A stretch of DNA of 41,410 nucleotides from Embleya sp040605455 (GTDB lineage: Bacteria; Actinomycetota; Actinomycetes; Streptomycetales; Streptomycetaceae): NCBI RefSeq assembly GCF_040605455.1, contig NZ_JBEXCV010000072.1, positions 1 through 41,410 of the forward strand, read 5' to 3'. This document shows, piece by piece, positions 17,770-25,629 of this stretch. Below the pieces are notes generated by a model. The model saw nothing but the letters and a program-made list of their open reading frames with translations. It was not told where the DNA came from and made no database searches. A program made the position numbers and the translations under genes. Position 1 is the first letter of the stretch. Each line of letters opens with the position of its first letter.

Positions 17770-19137
17770 TTGGCAGACCGAACGCCCCCGCTGTCCGTCG
17801 ACGAGCTGCGCGCACTCGTCGACACCGGGGAGATCGACACGGTAGTCCTGGCCTTCACCGACATGCAGGGCAGGCTGCAGGGCAAGCGCTTCGCCGCCCG
17901 CTTCTTCCTGGACGACACGCTCGCCCACGGCACCGAGGGCTGCAACTACCTCCTCGCCGTGGACACCGACATGAACACGGTGGACGGCTACGCGATGTCG
18001 TCCTGGGAACGCGGCTACGGTGACTTCGTGATGCGCCCCGACCTGGCCACCCTGCGTCGCACCCCCTGGCATCCGGGCACCGCGCAGGTGAACGCGGACC
18101 TGCTGTGGCACGACGGCTCCTCGGTCGCGGCTTCGCCCCGACAGATCCTGCGCCGCCAACTCGACCGGCTCGCCGAGCACGGCTGGACCGCGTACGCGGG
18201 CACCGAACTGGAGTTCATCCTCTTCAAGGACACCTATGAGGCCGGCTGGGACCGCGCCTACCGCGGCATGACGCCCGCCAACCAGTACAACGTCGACTAC
18301 TCCGTGCTGGGCACCGGCCGAGTGGAACCGCTGCTGCGCCGGATCCGCAACGAGATGGGCGCGGCCGGGATGACGGTGGAGTCGGCGAAGGGCGAGTGCA
18401 ACCTCGGCCAGCACGAGATCGCCTTCCGTTACGACGACGCGCTGACCACATGTGACCAGCACACCGTCTACAAGACCGGGGCCAAGGAGATCGCCGCGCA
18501 GGAGGGCATGTCGCTCACCTTCATGGCCAAGTACGACGAGCGCGAGGGCAACTCGTGCCACATCCACCTGTCCCTGCGCGACACCGACGGCCGGCCGGTG
18601 CTGGCCGACGACAGCGGTCCGTACGGAATGTCGAAGACGATGCGGCACTTCCTGGCCGGCCAACTCGCCGCGATGCGCGAGTTCACGCTCCTATACGCGC
18701 CCAACATCAACTCCTACAAGCGCTTTCGGCCCGGCTCCTTCGCGCCGACCGCGGTCGCCTGGGGCCCGGACAACCGCACCTGTGCGCTGCGGGTGATCGG
18801 ACACGGCCACTCGCATCGCTTCGAGAACCGCCTCCCCGGCGGCGACGTGAACCCCTATCTCGCGGTCGCCGCCATGATCGCGGCCGGCCTGTACGGGATC
18901 GAGCACGAACTCGAACCCGGCGACGCCTGCACGGGCAACGCCTACGCCGGCGACGCGCCGCACGTGCCCGGCACGCTGCGCGAGGCCGCCGAGCTGTGGG
19001 CCTCCTCGACCATCGCCGAGCACGCCTTCGGCGCCGAGGTGGTGGCCCACTACCTGCACATGGCGCAGGTCGAGCAGGACGCGTACGACACGGCAGTCAC
19101 CGACTGGGAGCGCTTCCGCTCCTTCGAGCGCATGTGA
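17770..19137 (+). CDS. glnA4: GlnA4-like gamma-glutamylamide synthetase
   Basis: A 455-residue glutamine-synthetase-fold enzyme. Conserved blocks: GTELEFILF, GECNLGQHEIAFRYDDAL, a NSCHIHLSL metal-site block, NSYKRFRPGSFAPTAVAWG and ENRLPGGDVNPYLAVAAMIA. The N-terminus (VLAFTDMQGRLQGKRFAARF) is that of the non-ammonia GlnA-like enzymes. The association with an Eat permease, GntR regulator and aldehyde dehydrogenase matches the Streptomyces coelicolor glnA4 region, where the enzyme is a gamma-glutamylethanolamide synthetase. It would couple glutamate to ethanolamine with ATP. TTG 17770 is chosen because AGGAGG ends 7 nt before it; the in-frame ATG at 17716 overlaps the regulatory palindrome. 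Assignment against other GlnA-like amine ligases is by context. Confidence 0.82.
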   Translation: MADRTPPLSVDELRALVDTGEIDTVVLAFTDMQGRLQGKRFAARFFLDDTLAHGTEGCNYLLAVDTDMNTVDGYAMSSWERGYGDFVMRPDLATLRRTPWHPGTAQVNADLLWHDGSSVAASPRQILRRQLDRLAEHGWTAYAGTELEFILFKDTYEAGWDRAYRGMTPANQYNVDYSVLGTGRVEPLLRRIRNEMGAAGMTVESAKGECNLGQHEIAFRYDDALTTCDQHTVYKTGAKEIAAQEGMSLTFMAKYDEREGNSCHIHLSLRDTDGRPVLADDSGPYGMSKTMRHFLAGQLAAMREFTLLYAPNINSYKRFRPGSFAPTAVAWGPDNRTCALRVIGHGHSHRFENRLPGGDVNPYLAVAAMIAAGLYGIEHELEPGDACTGNAYAGDAPHVPGTLREAAELWASSTIAEHAFGAEVVAHYLHMAQVEQDAYDTAVTDWERFRSFERM

Positions 19138-19148
19138 GGATCAAAGCG

Positions 19149-20576
19149 TTGTCCCAGCAGCACGAACAACACGAGCGACCGGACCCGGACGGCTCGCACG
19201 AGCACGACATCCTCGACCCCGCCACCGAGGAGATCATCGCGAGCGTCCCGGCGAGTTCCACGCACGACGTCGACGCGGCGGTGGCCCGGGCCACCCGCGC
19301 CGCCGCGCAGTGGGCGGCGCGTGCCCCCGGCGACCGGGCCCGCATCCTGCGCCGCTTCGCCGTCGTCGTGGACGAGCACCTGGAGGAACTCGCCCACTTG
19401 GAGGTGCGCGAGGCCGGGCACCCGATCGGCAATGCCCGCTGGGAGGCGGGCAACGTCCGCGACCTGCTGGACTATGCCGCCGGCGGGGTCGAGCGGCTGA
19501 ACGGCCGGCAGATCCCGGTGGCCGGCGGCCTGGACATCACCTTCCACGAACCGCTCGGCGTGGTCGCGGTGATCGCCCCCTGGAACTTCCCGATGCCGAT
19601 CGCCGCGTGGGGCCTGGCGCCCGCGCTCGCGGCCGGCAACGCGGTCCTGCTCAAGCCCGCCGAGACCACCCCGCTGACCGCGCTGCGCCTGGCCGAACTG
19701 GGCCTGGCCGCGGGGCTGCCCGCGGGCCTGTTCCAGGTGCTGCCGGGAGCCGGTCCCGTCGCCGGACGGGCCCTGGTGGAACACCCGGGCGTGGCCAAGG
19801 TGGTCTTCACCGGCTCCACCGCCGTGGGCAAGGACATCATGGCCAGGTGCGCCGCCGGGGTGAAGCGGGTCACCCTCGAACTGGGCGGCAAGAGCGCGAA
19901 CATCGTCTTCGCCGACGCCGACATCGAGGCCGCCGCGGCCGCCGCGCCGGGCGCGTTCCTGGACAACACCGGACAGGACTGCTGCGCGCGCACCCGCATC
20001 CTGGTGCAGCGCGGCGTCTACCACCGCTTCATGGACCTGCTCGAACCGGCGGTGCGGGCCTTCCGGGTCGGCGACCCCAGGGACCCCGACACGCAGATGG
20101 GCCCGCTGATCTCCGCCGCGCATCGTGAGCGGGTGCGCTCCTACGTACCGCAGGACGCGCCCGCCGCGATCCGCGGGGAGGCGCCCACCGGCAAGGGCTT
20201 CTGGTATCCGGCGACGGTCCTCACGCCCGAGTCCGCAGAGGACCGCACGGCCGTGGAGGAGATCTTCGGCCCGGTCGCGGTGGTCCTGCCGTTCGACGAC
20301 GAGGCCGACGCGATCCGCCTGGCCAACGCCACCGCGTACGGCCTCTCCGGGTCGCTGTGGACCCGGGACGTGGGTCGCGCGCTGCGCGTCTCGCGGGCGG
20401 TGCGGGCCGGGAACCTGTCCGTCAACTCGCACAGCAGCGTGCGCTACTCGACCCCCTTCGGCGGGTTCGGGCAGTCCGGGCTGGGCCGTGAGCTGGGGCC
20501 GGACGCACTGGCGGCCTTCACCGAGATCAAGAACGTGTTCATCAGCACCGAGTCCACCAGCACCGAGGAGAGTTAA
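19149..20576 (+). CDS. NAD(P)-dependent aldehyde dehydrogenase
   Basis: A 475-residue aldehyde dehydrogenase. Motifs: APWNFPMPIAAWGLAPALAA cofactor-binding region, FTGSTAVGKDIM, VTLELGGKSANIVF with the general-base Glu near residue 244, and NTGQDCCARTRI with catalytic C278. The C-terminal EEIFGPVAVVLPF and FGGFGQSGLGRELG are normal. TTG 19149 follows GAGGA with good spacing; GTG 19134, overlapping the glnA4 stop, is the alternative. The first 25 residues are His/Glu/Asp-rich and variable. In the proposed route it oxidises the gamma-glutamyl-aminoacetaldehyde derived from gamma-glutamylethanolamide to gamma-glutamylglycine. Second gene of the glnA4 operon. Confidence 0.88.
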   Translation: MSQQHEQHERPDPDGSHEHDILDPATEEIIASVPASSTHDVDAAVARATRAAAQWAARAPGDRARILRRFAVVVDEHLEELAHLEVREAGHPIGNARWEAGNVRDLLDYAAGGVERLNGRQIPVAGGLDITFHEPLGVVAVIAPWNFPMPIAAWGLAPALAAGNAVLLKPAETTPLTALRLAELGLAAGLPAGLFQVLPGAGPVAGRALVEHPGVAKVVFTGSTAVGKDIMARCAAGVKRVTLELGGKSANIVFADADIEAAAAAAPGAFLDNTGQDCCARTRILVQRGVYHRFMDLLEPAVRAFRVGDPRDPDTQMGPLISAAHRERVRSYVPQDAPAAIRGEAPTGKGFWYPATVLTPESAEDRTAVEEIFGPVAVVLPFDDEADAIRLANATAYGLSGSLWTRDVGRALRVSRAVRAGNLSVNSHSSVRYSTPFGGFGQSGLGRELGPDALAAFTEIKNVFISTESTSTEES

Positions 20577-21362
20577 GTGAGCGAGCAGACCCCCGTGTGC
20601 CGCCGCCTGGTCGGCCGTACCGCCGTCGTCACGGGAGCGGGCAGCGGTATCGGCCTGGCCTCCGCCCGCCGACTGGCCTCCGAAGGCGCGAACGTGGTGT
20701 GCGCCGACATCGACGAAGCGTCCGGCAAGGCCGCCGCCGACGAGGTCGGCGGGATCTTCGTGCAAGTCGACGTCACCGACGCCGACCAGGTCGAGGCCCT
20801 GTTCAAGACCGCGTTCGACACCTACGGGTCGGTCGACGTCGCGTTCAACAACGCGGGCATCTCGCCGCCCGACGACGACTCGATCCTGACCACCGGCCTG
20901 GACGCGTGGCGCCGGGTCCAGGAGGTCAACCTCACCTCGGTGTTCCTGTGCTGCAAGGCCGCGTTGCCGTACATGCAGCGGCAGGGCAGGGGCTCGATCA
21001 TCAACACCGCGTCGTTCGTGGCGGTGATGGGCGCGGCCACCTCGCAGATCTCCTACACCGCGTCCAAGGGCGGCGTGCTCGCGATGTCGCGGGAGTTGGG
21101 CGTGCAGTTCGCCCGCGAGGGCATCCGGGTCAACGCGCTGTGCCCGGGCCCGGTGAACACCCCGCTGCTCAAGGAACTGTTCGCCAAGGACCCGGAGCGG
21201 GCGGCCCGCCGGCTCGTGCACATCCCGGTCGGCCGATTCGCCGAACCCGAGGAGCTCGCGGCTGCGGTCGCGTTCCTGGCCAGCGACGACTCGTCGTTCG
21301 TCAACGCCGCCGAGTTCCTGGTCGACGGCGGCATCGCGGGGGCGTACGTCACCCCGATGTAG
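20577..21362 (+). CDS. classical SDR oxidoreductase of the amine operon
   Basis: A 261-residue short-chain dehydrogenase. Glycine-rich NAD(P) motif VVTGAGSGIG near residues 16-25, then CADID (an acidic residue after beta-2, suggesting NAD), NNAGIS, and the catalytic Y160-T-A-S-K164, followed by GIRVNALCPGPVNTPL. Starts at GTG 20577 immediately after the aldehyde dehydrogenase stop, with GAGGAGAG ahead of it. In this operon it is a good candidate for oxidising the alcohol of gamma-glutamylethanolamide to the aldehyde used by the preceding gene product. Substrate is inferred from context; many SDRs look like this. Confidence 0.85.
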   Translation: MSEQTPVCRRLVGRTAVVTGAGSGIGLASARRLASEGANVVCADIDEASGKAAADEVGGIFVQVDVTDADQVEALFKTAFDTYGSVDVAFNNAGISPPDDDSILTTGLDAWRRVQEVNLTSVFLCCKAALPYMQRQGRGSIINTASFVAVMGAATSQISYTASKGGVLAMSRELGVQFAREGIRVNALCPGPVNTPLLKELFAKDPERAARRLVHIPVGRFAEPEELAAAVAFLASDDSSFVNAAEFLVDGGIAGAYVTPM

Positions 21363-21444
21363 CCGGTGCCGGGCCCCTCGGTGCGCCGCCGAGCCGGCCC
21401 GAAACCCTGCGGTCCGGCACACGCCGCCGTGCACGCAGGTCCCG

Positions 21445-21485
21445 CCGGCGGCCCGTCGTGCATCCCCTGCGCGTCGGGCCGGCGG
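21445..21485. terminator. hairpin between convergent SDR genes
   Basis: CCGGCGGCCCG (21445-21455) pairs with CGGGCCGGCGG (21475-21485), 11 positions with one mismatch and a 19-nt loop, in the 176-bp gap between convergent genes. No U-run. Confidence 0.45.
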
Positions 21486-21538
21486 CGGATCCGTGCGCGA
21501 TCGCCGGCTCGCAGGTGGTCGGTTCGCAGGCCGCCGGC

Positions 21539-22264
21539 TCAGACGAGGCGGCCGCCGCCGTCCACGTGCAGGACGGTGCCGGTGACGTACGGGTTGGCGA
21601 TGGCGAACAGCACCGCCCGGATCAGGTCGTCGGGCGTGCCGACCCGACGGGCCGGGTTGCGCTCCGCGACGCCGCGCAGGAACGCCTCCTTGTCGGCGCC
21701 GAGACCGTCCCACGATCCGGTGTCGACGATGCCGGGCGAGACCGCGTTGACCCGTACCGGCGCGATCTCCACCGCCAGGGCCTGAACCAGGAACGCCAAG
21801 GCACCGTTGGTGGTGGCCATCACGGTGCGCGCCGGCGCGGGGCGCCAGGCCGCCACGCCGGAGAAGAAGGTGAACGAGCCGCCCGGCTCGACCTGCGGTG
21901 CCAGGTGCTTGGCGAGCAGCAGCGGGCCGATCACCTTGGCCGCGAACGCGTCCTGGACGGCCGCGAGTTCCAGCTCGGCCAGTGGGCCGTTGGCGGGCCG
22001 CGCCGCGGTAGACACGAGGTGGTCGAAGCGCCCGACCTTCGCGGCGAGTGCGGCGATCGAGTCCTCCTCGGTGAGGTCGACCGGGACCACGTCGACCGAG
22101 CCGCCGAGTTCGCCGGCGGTCCACTCCAGCTTGCGCGGATCGGGGCCGGCCAGGATCACGTGGGCTCCGGCGGCGGATACGTCGCGGGCGAGCAGGCGGC
22201 CGGTGTGCGAGCCGGCGCCCACGACAACGATGCGGCGGTCGGCGAGCGAGGCGGATGCGGGCAT
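21539..22264 (-). CDS. SDR-fold protein lacking the YxxxK pair
   Basis: A 241-residue Rossmann protein. The N-terminus IVVVGAGSHTGRLLARDV carries the nucleotide-binding glycines, STAARPANGPL replaces the usual NNAG, and RVNAVSPGIVDTGSW and VTGTVLHVDGG are normal SDR blocks. The catalytic Ser is present in FFSGVAAW, but the segment that should contain Tyr-x-x-x-Lys reads R-T-V-M-A-T-T-N-G-A-L, so both residues are missing. It may bind nucleotide without ordinary dehydrogenase chemistry, or belong to a divergent SDR subfamily. Starts at ATG 22264 after AAAGGTG; a longer upstream frame has no ribosome binding site. It stands alone, convergent with the amine operon. Function unknown. Confidence 0.8.
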   Translation of the reverse strand: MPASASLADRRIVVVGAGSHTGRLLARDVSAAGAHVILAGPDPRKLEWTAGELGGSVDVVPVDLTEEDSIAALAAKVGRFDHLVSTAARPANGPLAELELAAVQDAFAAKVIGPLLLAKHLAPQVEPGGSFTFFSGVAAWRPAPARTVMATTNGALAFLVQALAVEIAPVRVNAVSPGIVDTGSWDGLGADKEAFLRGVAERNPARRVGTPDDLIRAVLFAIANPYVTGTVLHVDGGGRLV

Positions 22265-22460
22265 GACGAAACACCTTTGCGACGGGGGTCGGATGGGTCG
22301 ACCGCGGAGACTGCGCTGCTGCGCTGCGGCCGAGTCCCACCTTCGCCCCGAAGGACGCCATGAGTCCAAGTCTTGTTTTCTACCGCCGGCATGAAATCTC
22401 TTCATGACGGTCGCGCGCCCGGCGGTGAGGATCGAGTAGGCCGGGGTTCGCCGAGTAGGC

Positions 22461-22490
22461 GGGGAGGTCGGGGCCGGCCCCGACCTCCCC
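22461..22490 (-). terminator. 30-bp perfect palindrome after the rpf gene
   Basis: GGGGAGGTCGGGGCC (22461-22475) is followed immediately by its exact complement, giving a very stable stem. It lies 18 bp beyond the rpf stop and is the likely terminator. Confidence 0.75.
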
Positions 22491-22507
22491 GTGCGCCGTG
22501 CGCCCGG

Positions 22508-23185
22508 TCAGCGCAGCGACAGGCGTTGACCGGGGCTGATCAGGTCGGGGTCGGGGCCCACCGTCGCCTGGTTCTTGGCGTAGAGGGCCGGCCAGCCGCC
22601 CGGGATCTGGTGCGTGGCGGCGATGCCGGACAGGGTGTCGCCGGGCTGGACGAGAATCTCGTCGGCGTCGGCGGGCGGCAAGGTTGGTTCGGCGGAGGAT
22701 GCGGGTTCCTCCCGGGGGCCGGAGGCGGATGGAGCGGACGCGGCGGACTTTCGGGTATGGACGGGTCGCTCGGCCTCGGAGCGTTCGGCGCGCCGGGCAG
22801 GGCCGGCACCGGCCAGGCCGGCCTTGCGTCCGCAGACGGGCCAGGCGCCCGCTCCCTGCGATCGCAGTACGTTCTCGGCGACGCGGATCTGCTCCGCCTT
22901 GGACGCGTCCCGGGCCCGGCCCTTGCCGCCGTGAGCTTTCCACGTGCGCTCATTGAACTGCAGTCCACCCTGGTAGCCGTTGCCGGTGTCGGTGGCCCAA
23001 TTGCCGCCGCTCTCGCAGCGTGCGACCCGGTCCCAGGTGGCGTCGTCCGCAGCCTGGGCCTGGGCCAGGGCCGCGAAGCCCACGAGTGAGGTCGCGACGA
23101 CACCGACCACGGCCGAGTCGCGCAGGCGGCGTAGGCCGCCGGCTCGGCGTGATTCGTCACGGTGCGAAGTGCTGTGAGAAAGCAT
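22508..23185 (-). CDS. secreted Rpf-LysM resuscitation factor (RpfA-like)
   Basis: A 225-residue cell-wall lytic transglycosylase. Residues 1-46 form a signal peptide: a long polar N-region, then hydrophobic VVGVVATSLVGFAALA, and likely cleavage after AQA. Residues 47-125 are the Rpf domain (DDATWDRVARCESGGNWATD, then GYQGGLQFNERTW and AENVLRSQGAGAWPVC) with the catalytic Glu at E58. A Ser/Pro/Glu-rich linker follows. The C-terminal LysM (VQPGDTLSGIAATHQIPGGW, ending ISPGQRLSL) binds peptidoglycan. This matches the Streptomyces RpfA architecture, used in spore germination and wall remodelling. Starts at ATG 23185 after GAAGGGAA. The leader does not show the c-di-AMP (ydaO) riboswitch that often precedes such genes. 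Confidence 0.9.
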   Translation of the reverse strand: MLSHSTSHRDESRRAGGLRRLRDSAVVGVVATSLVGFAALAQAQAADDATWDRVARCESGGNWATDTGNGYQGGLQFNERTWKAHGGKGRARDASKAEQIRVAENVLRSQGAGAWPVCGRKAGLAGAGPARRAERSEAERPVHTRKSAASAPSASGPREEPASSAEPTLPPADADEILVQPGDTLSGIAATHQIPGGWPALYAKNQATVGPDPDLISPGQRLSLR

Positions 23186-23967
23186 GGATTCCCTTCGGAA
23201 TTCCCCCTGTGGGGCTCGACCGGCAGCGATCCGAAAGGAATCCGTTCCGGCCATCCGAATCGCCCGGATGCTTGTGACGAGCGTTTCGATGCCTCCACCT
23301 CGCGACCGGGTCGCGAGTTCGACCGTGACTGCACGGCGAAAAACCGGGGGTGCGGTCTGCACTTGGCGCAGACGGTAGACAACCCGTGTCGCCGATATCA
23401 ACGACCGATTACGTTTCCGCAGGCCACGACGGCATTTCGCGCGAGTGTCGTGGCAGGGTGCAGGCTTTCCCATGGATTGGCGGATACGCTGTTCCGACGC
23501 CGTTCGGTGGGCGACTATACGGGTGATTCCGGTGGGCCGCAGGAGTTCCGGACGCAGCCGACCGCTCACCTTCGAGGTTGCCGATCCGGCTGCGGAGCAG
23601 GGGTTTCGATGGAGCAGATTCTGCCACAGGCCGAACAATGCGGGCCGCTCCGATAAACCTCGACGGGCGTCCGGAAGATTTCCTTGTGGCGGCGGCCGAG
23701 CCTTTCCGGGAAGTGATTCGTGCAGCCGGTACCCTCCGCGCGCGATCGGCGATTCCGCGAGATCGACGACCGTCGATTTCGTGTCGACGAAGTGCAGTTA
23801 ATAGTATTAATACACTGGAATCGTGAGGTTCTCGGGCGCGGTCCGGGTCGGAAGCTGTTCAGTGCGTGCTGCCGGGGCGAATGCCGAGCCGGATATGCGT
23901 TGTCGGCATGACAGCCGTGCGCAACATGCGTTGGTGCCATGGGTTTCGGGTGGGCAAGGATCACCGC
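23186..23967. other. 782-bp non-coding region between rpf and ridA-like genes
   Basis: No gene is supported here on either strand; the open frames have poor codon structure and no ribosome binding sites. It holds the rpf leader, with two perfect short hairpins: CTCGCGA/TCGCGAG (23299-23317) and GTCTGC/GCAGAC (23355-23373). The GC content falls locally to give the TTAATA-rich palindrome at 23791-23816, described separately. Confidence 0.5.
23791..23816. promoter_or_regulatory. AT-rich palindrome upstream of the RidA-like gene
   Basis: TTAATA-G-TATTAA (23798-23810) is a perfect inverted repeat around one base and is bracketed by AGTG (23791-23794) and CACT (23813-23816), which also pair. Such an AT island is unusual in this genome. 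It lies about 150 bp upstream of the RidA-like start. Candidate operator. Confidence 0.45.
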
Positions 23968-24375
23968 ATGACGACGAATCGACGACTTGTGCGAATGTGC
24001 TCTCCCGTCGGTGTGGCGCCCGCGCGGGGCTACAGTCAAGTGGTGACCGGTCCTGGTCGGCTGGTGGTGGTCTCCGGGCAGCCGGCGACCGACGAGTATG
24101 ACGAACCGGTCGACCCGGGGGACCCGGACACTCAGGCGCGGCAGGTGTTCGCGAACCTCGGGCGATGCCTGGCGGCGGCGGGAGCGACGTTCGACGACGT
24201 CGTGAAGCTCACCCACTTCACCACCGACATCGGATACCTGGCGAGTATCGGTGCGGCCTGGGACGAGTTTGTCGACCCTCGGCACGAACCGGCCAGTGTG
24301 GCGGTACAGGTGCGCGCGCTGTCGCGGCCCGAATACCTCCTGGAGGTCGAGGCGTTGGCACTGGTCGCGCCGTAG
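23968..24375 (+). CDS. RidA/YjgF-family protein
   Basis: A 135-residue protein of the Rid family, which hydrolyses reactive enamine/imine intermediates of amino-acid metabolism or acts in related ring-opening reactions. Family features: ARGYSQVVTGPGRLVVVSGQ (substrate-pocket strand), DTQARQVFANLGRCLAAAGA, then FDDVVKLTHFTTD, HEPASVAVQVRALSRPEYLL and EVEALALV at the C-terminus. Starts at ATG 23968 after AAGGA; in-frame ATGs further upstream would add an unrelated segment. It is monocistronic, so context does not point to a substrate. The AT-rich palindrome upstream may regulate it. Confidence 0.85.
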   Translation: MTTNRRLVRMCSPVGVAPARGYSQVVTGPGRLVVVSGQPATDEYDEPVDPGDPDTQARQVFANLGRCLAAAGATFDDVVKLTHFTTDIGYLASIGAAWDEFVDPRHEPASVAVQVRALSRPEYLLEVEALALVAP

Positions 24376-24520
24376 GGCCACCGAGCATGGCACGGCGTTG
24401 CCGGCCTGCGGTGCCGGCTTCGGGGGCTGTCACGAAGTGGCTTGGAATGTGCGGTGATTGGCCGACCCCTCAGGTTGCGGATGCTTCTCATCAACGTCAT
24501 CGGTTGTCGGCCGGCGCTGT

Positions 24521-24536
24521 CGAAGCGGATGCTTCG
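24521..24536 (+). terminator. short hairpin with GGAT loop downstream of ridA-like gene
   Basis: CGAAGC-GGAT-GCTTCG is a perfect 6-bp stem followed by TTTA, 146 bp after the RidA-like stop. It resembles a small intrinsic terminator. It could instead be part of the leader of the methyltransferase gene. Confidence 0.35.
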
Positions 24537-24571
24537 TTTACCGATTTCCCTTCCATACACAGGAGTTCCGC

Positions 24572-24595
24572 ATGGATGTGAGTCGCCGTCGATAG
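24572..24595 (+). CDS. possible 7-residue leader peptide MDVSRRR
   Basis: ATG 24572 is preceded by AGGAG at an ideal distance and is followed by six codons and TAG, giving MDVSRRR. It lies 46 bp before the methyltransferase start. Three consecutive Arg codons in so short a frame suggest a translated regulatory leader. Chance is a real alternative, because nothing else supports expression. Confidence 0.25.
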   Translation: MDVSRRR

Positions 24596-24641
24596 GATCG
24601 GCGCGGCAGTGGGGACGCCGCTTGGTGACCGAGGGGGATCT

Positions 24642-25460
24642 GTGAGTGAACGGGACGAGAACGGGCGGGAGTGGGTCGAGCGCGGGGTGGACGTGAGTGT
24701 GCCGAGCATCGCGCGCGTCTACGACGCGGCACTCGGCGGCAAGGACAACTTCGCCGTCGACCGGGCCGTGGCCGACGAGTTGATCAGAGCCGTGCCCGGG
24801 GCCCGAGAGGGCGCGTTGGCGAATCGGGCGATTCTCTCGCGGGGGGTTCGCTTCCTGGTCGAGCAGGGGATCGACCAGTTCATCGACCTGGGTTCGGGGT
24901 TACCGTCGGCGGAGAACACGCATCAGGTCGCCCAGCGGCACAACCCGGGGGCGTCGGTGGTCTACGTCGACATCGACCCGATCGTGCTCGCCCACGGACG
25001 GGCGCTGTTGGCGGAGAACTCCCGGACCCGCGTGGTCACCGCCGACGCGCGTGACCCGAAGGCGGTGCTCGCGCTCCCGGCCGTGCGCGAACTCATCGAC
25101 TTCGACCGACCGGTGGGCCTGTTGATGGTCGCGATAGTGCATCACCTGGAGGACGACGAGGACCCGGCCGGCATCGTCCGGACCTATCTGGACGCGCTTC
25201 CGTCCGGAAGCTACCTGTTCCTGACCCACTTCTGGGCCAACGGCACCCCGGAGGCCGCGGTGATCGAGAAGGTGCTGCACGGCGCGCACAACACCGGACG
25301 CTTCCGTTCACGGGAGGAGATCGCGGGCTTCTTCGACGGCCTTGATCCGGTCGAACCGGGCCTGGTGAACCTGCCGTTGTGGCGCCCGGAGGAGAGGGTG
25401 CCGGACCCGCTGCCGGTGTCCGGCACGCTGCTGCTGGGCGGCATCGCCCGCAAGCCGTAG
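24642..25460 (+). CDS. SAM-dependent methyltransferase, DUF574 type
   Basis: A 272-residue protein of the actinobacterial S-adenosyl methyltransferase family formerly DUF574. It carries the signature VDVSVPSIARVYDAALGGKD, then NFAVDR, a SAM-binding FIDLGSGLPSAENTHQVAQ with VVYVDIDPIVLAHGRAL, VVTADARDP and VGLLMVAIVHHLEDDEDP. Streptomyces genomes carry many paralogues; the methyl acceptor is generally unknown. GTG 24642 is preferred because GAGGGGGA stands just ahead. GTG 24609, 11 codons earlier, is possible but weaker. It is monocistronic, followed by a hairpin and the convergent LacI gene. Confidence 0.88.
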   Translation: MSERDENGREWVERGVDVSVPSIARVYDAALGGKDNFAVDRAVADELIRAVPGAREGALANRAILSRGVRFLVEQGIDQFIDLGSGLPSAENTHQVAQRHNPGASVVYVDIDPIVLAHGRALLAENSRTRVVTADARDPKAVLALPAVRELIDFDRPVGLLMVAIVHHLEDDEDPAGIVRTYLDALPSGSYLFLTHFWANGTPEAAVIEKVLHGAHNTGRFRSREEIAGFFDGLDPVEPGLVNLPLWRPEERVPDPLPVSGTLLLGGIARKP

Positions 25461-25475
25461 TCGGGTCGCCCCGGA

Positions 25476-25502
25476 GGCGGCGGTCGAGACCGGGCCGCCG
25501 CC
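25476..25502. terminator. hairpin between methyltransferase and lacI genes
   Basis: GGCGGCGG (25476-25483) pairs perfectly with CCGCCGCC (25495-25502) across an 11-nt loop, 16 bp after the methyltransferase stop, between convergent genes. Confidence 0.55.
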
Positions 25503-25629
25503 GCCGTCGTCGCCCCGGCTCGGCATCGCCCGCCCGAATCCCGGGTCCAGGCGTGGCAACCGGCCCCGGCGTCAGGGAGGTTCGGCGTCGTCCGGGGGAG
25601 ACCGGCTCGCACCGGCCGGCCGCGGAGTG

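Noticed and set aside
19050..22361. 1103-codon open frame on the minus strand across the ALDH and SDR genes
   Set aside because: It is opposite to genes with clear motifs, has no ribosome binding site, and its composition is that of antisense GC-rich coding sequence.
23186..23640. c-di-AMP (ydaO) riboswitch upstream of the rpf gene
   Set aside because: Expected from other actinomycetes, but the conserved blocks were not found by eye.
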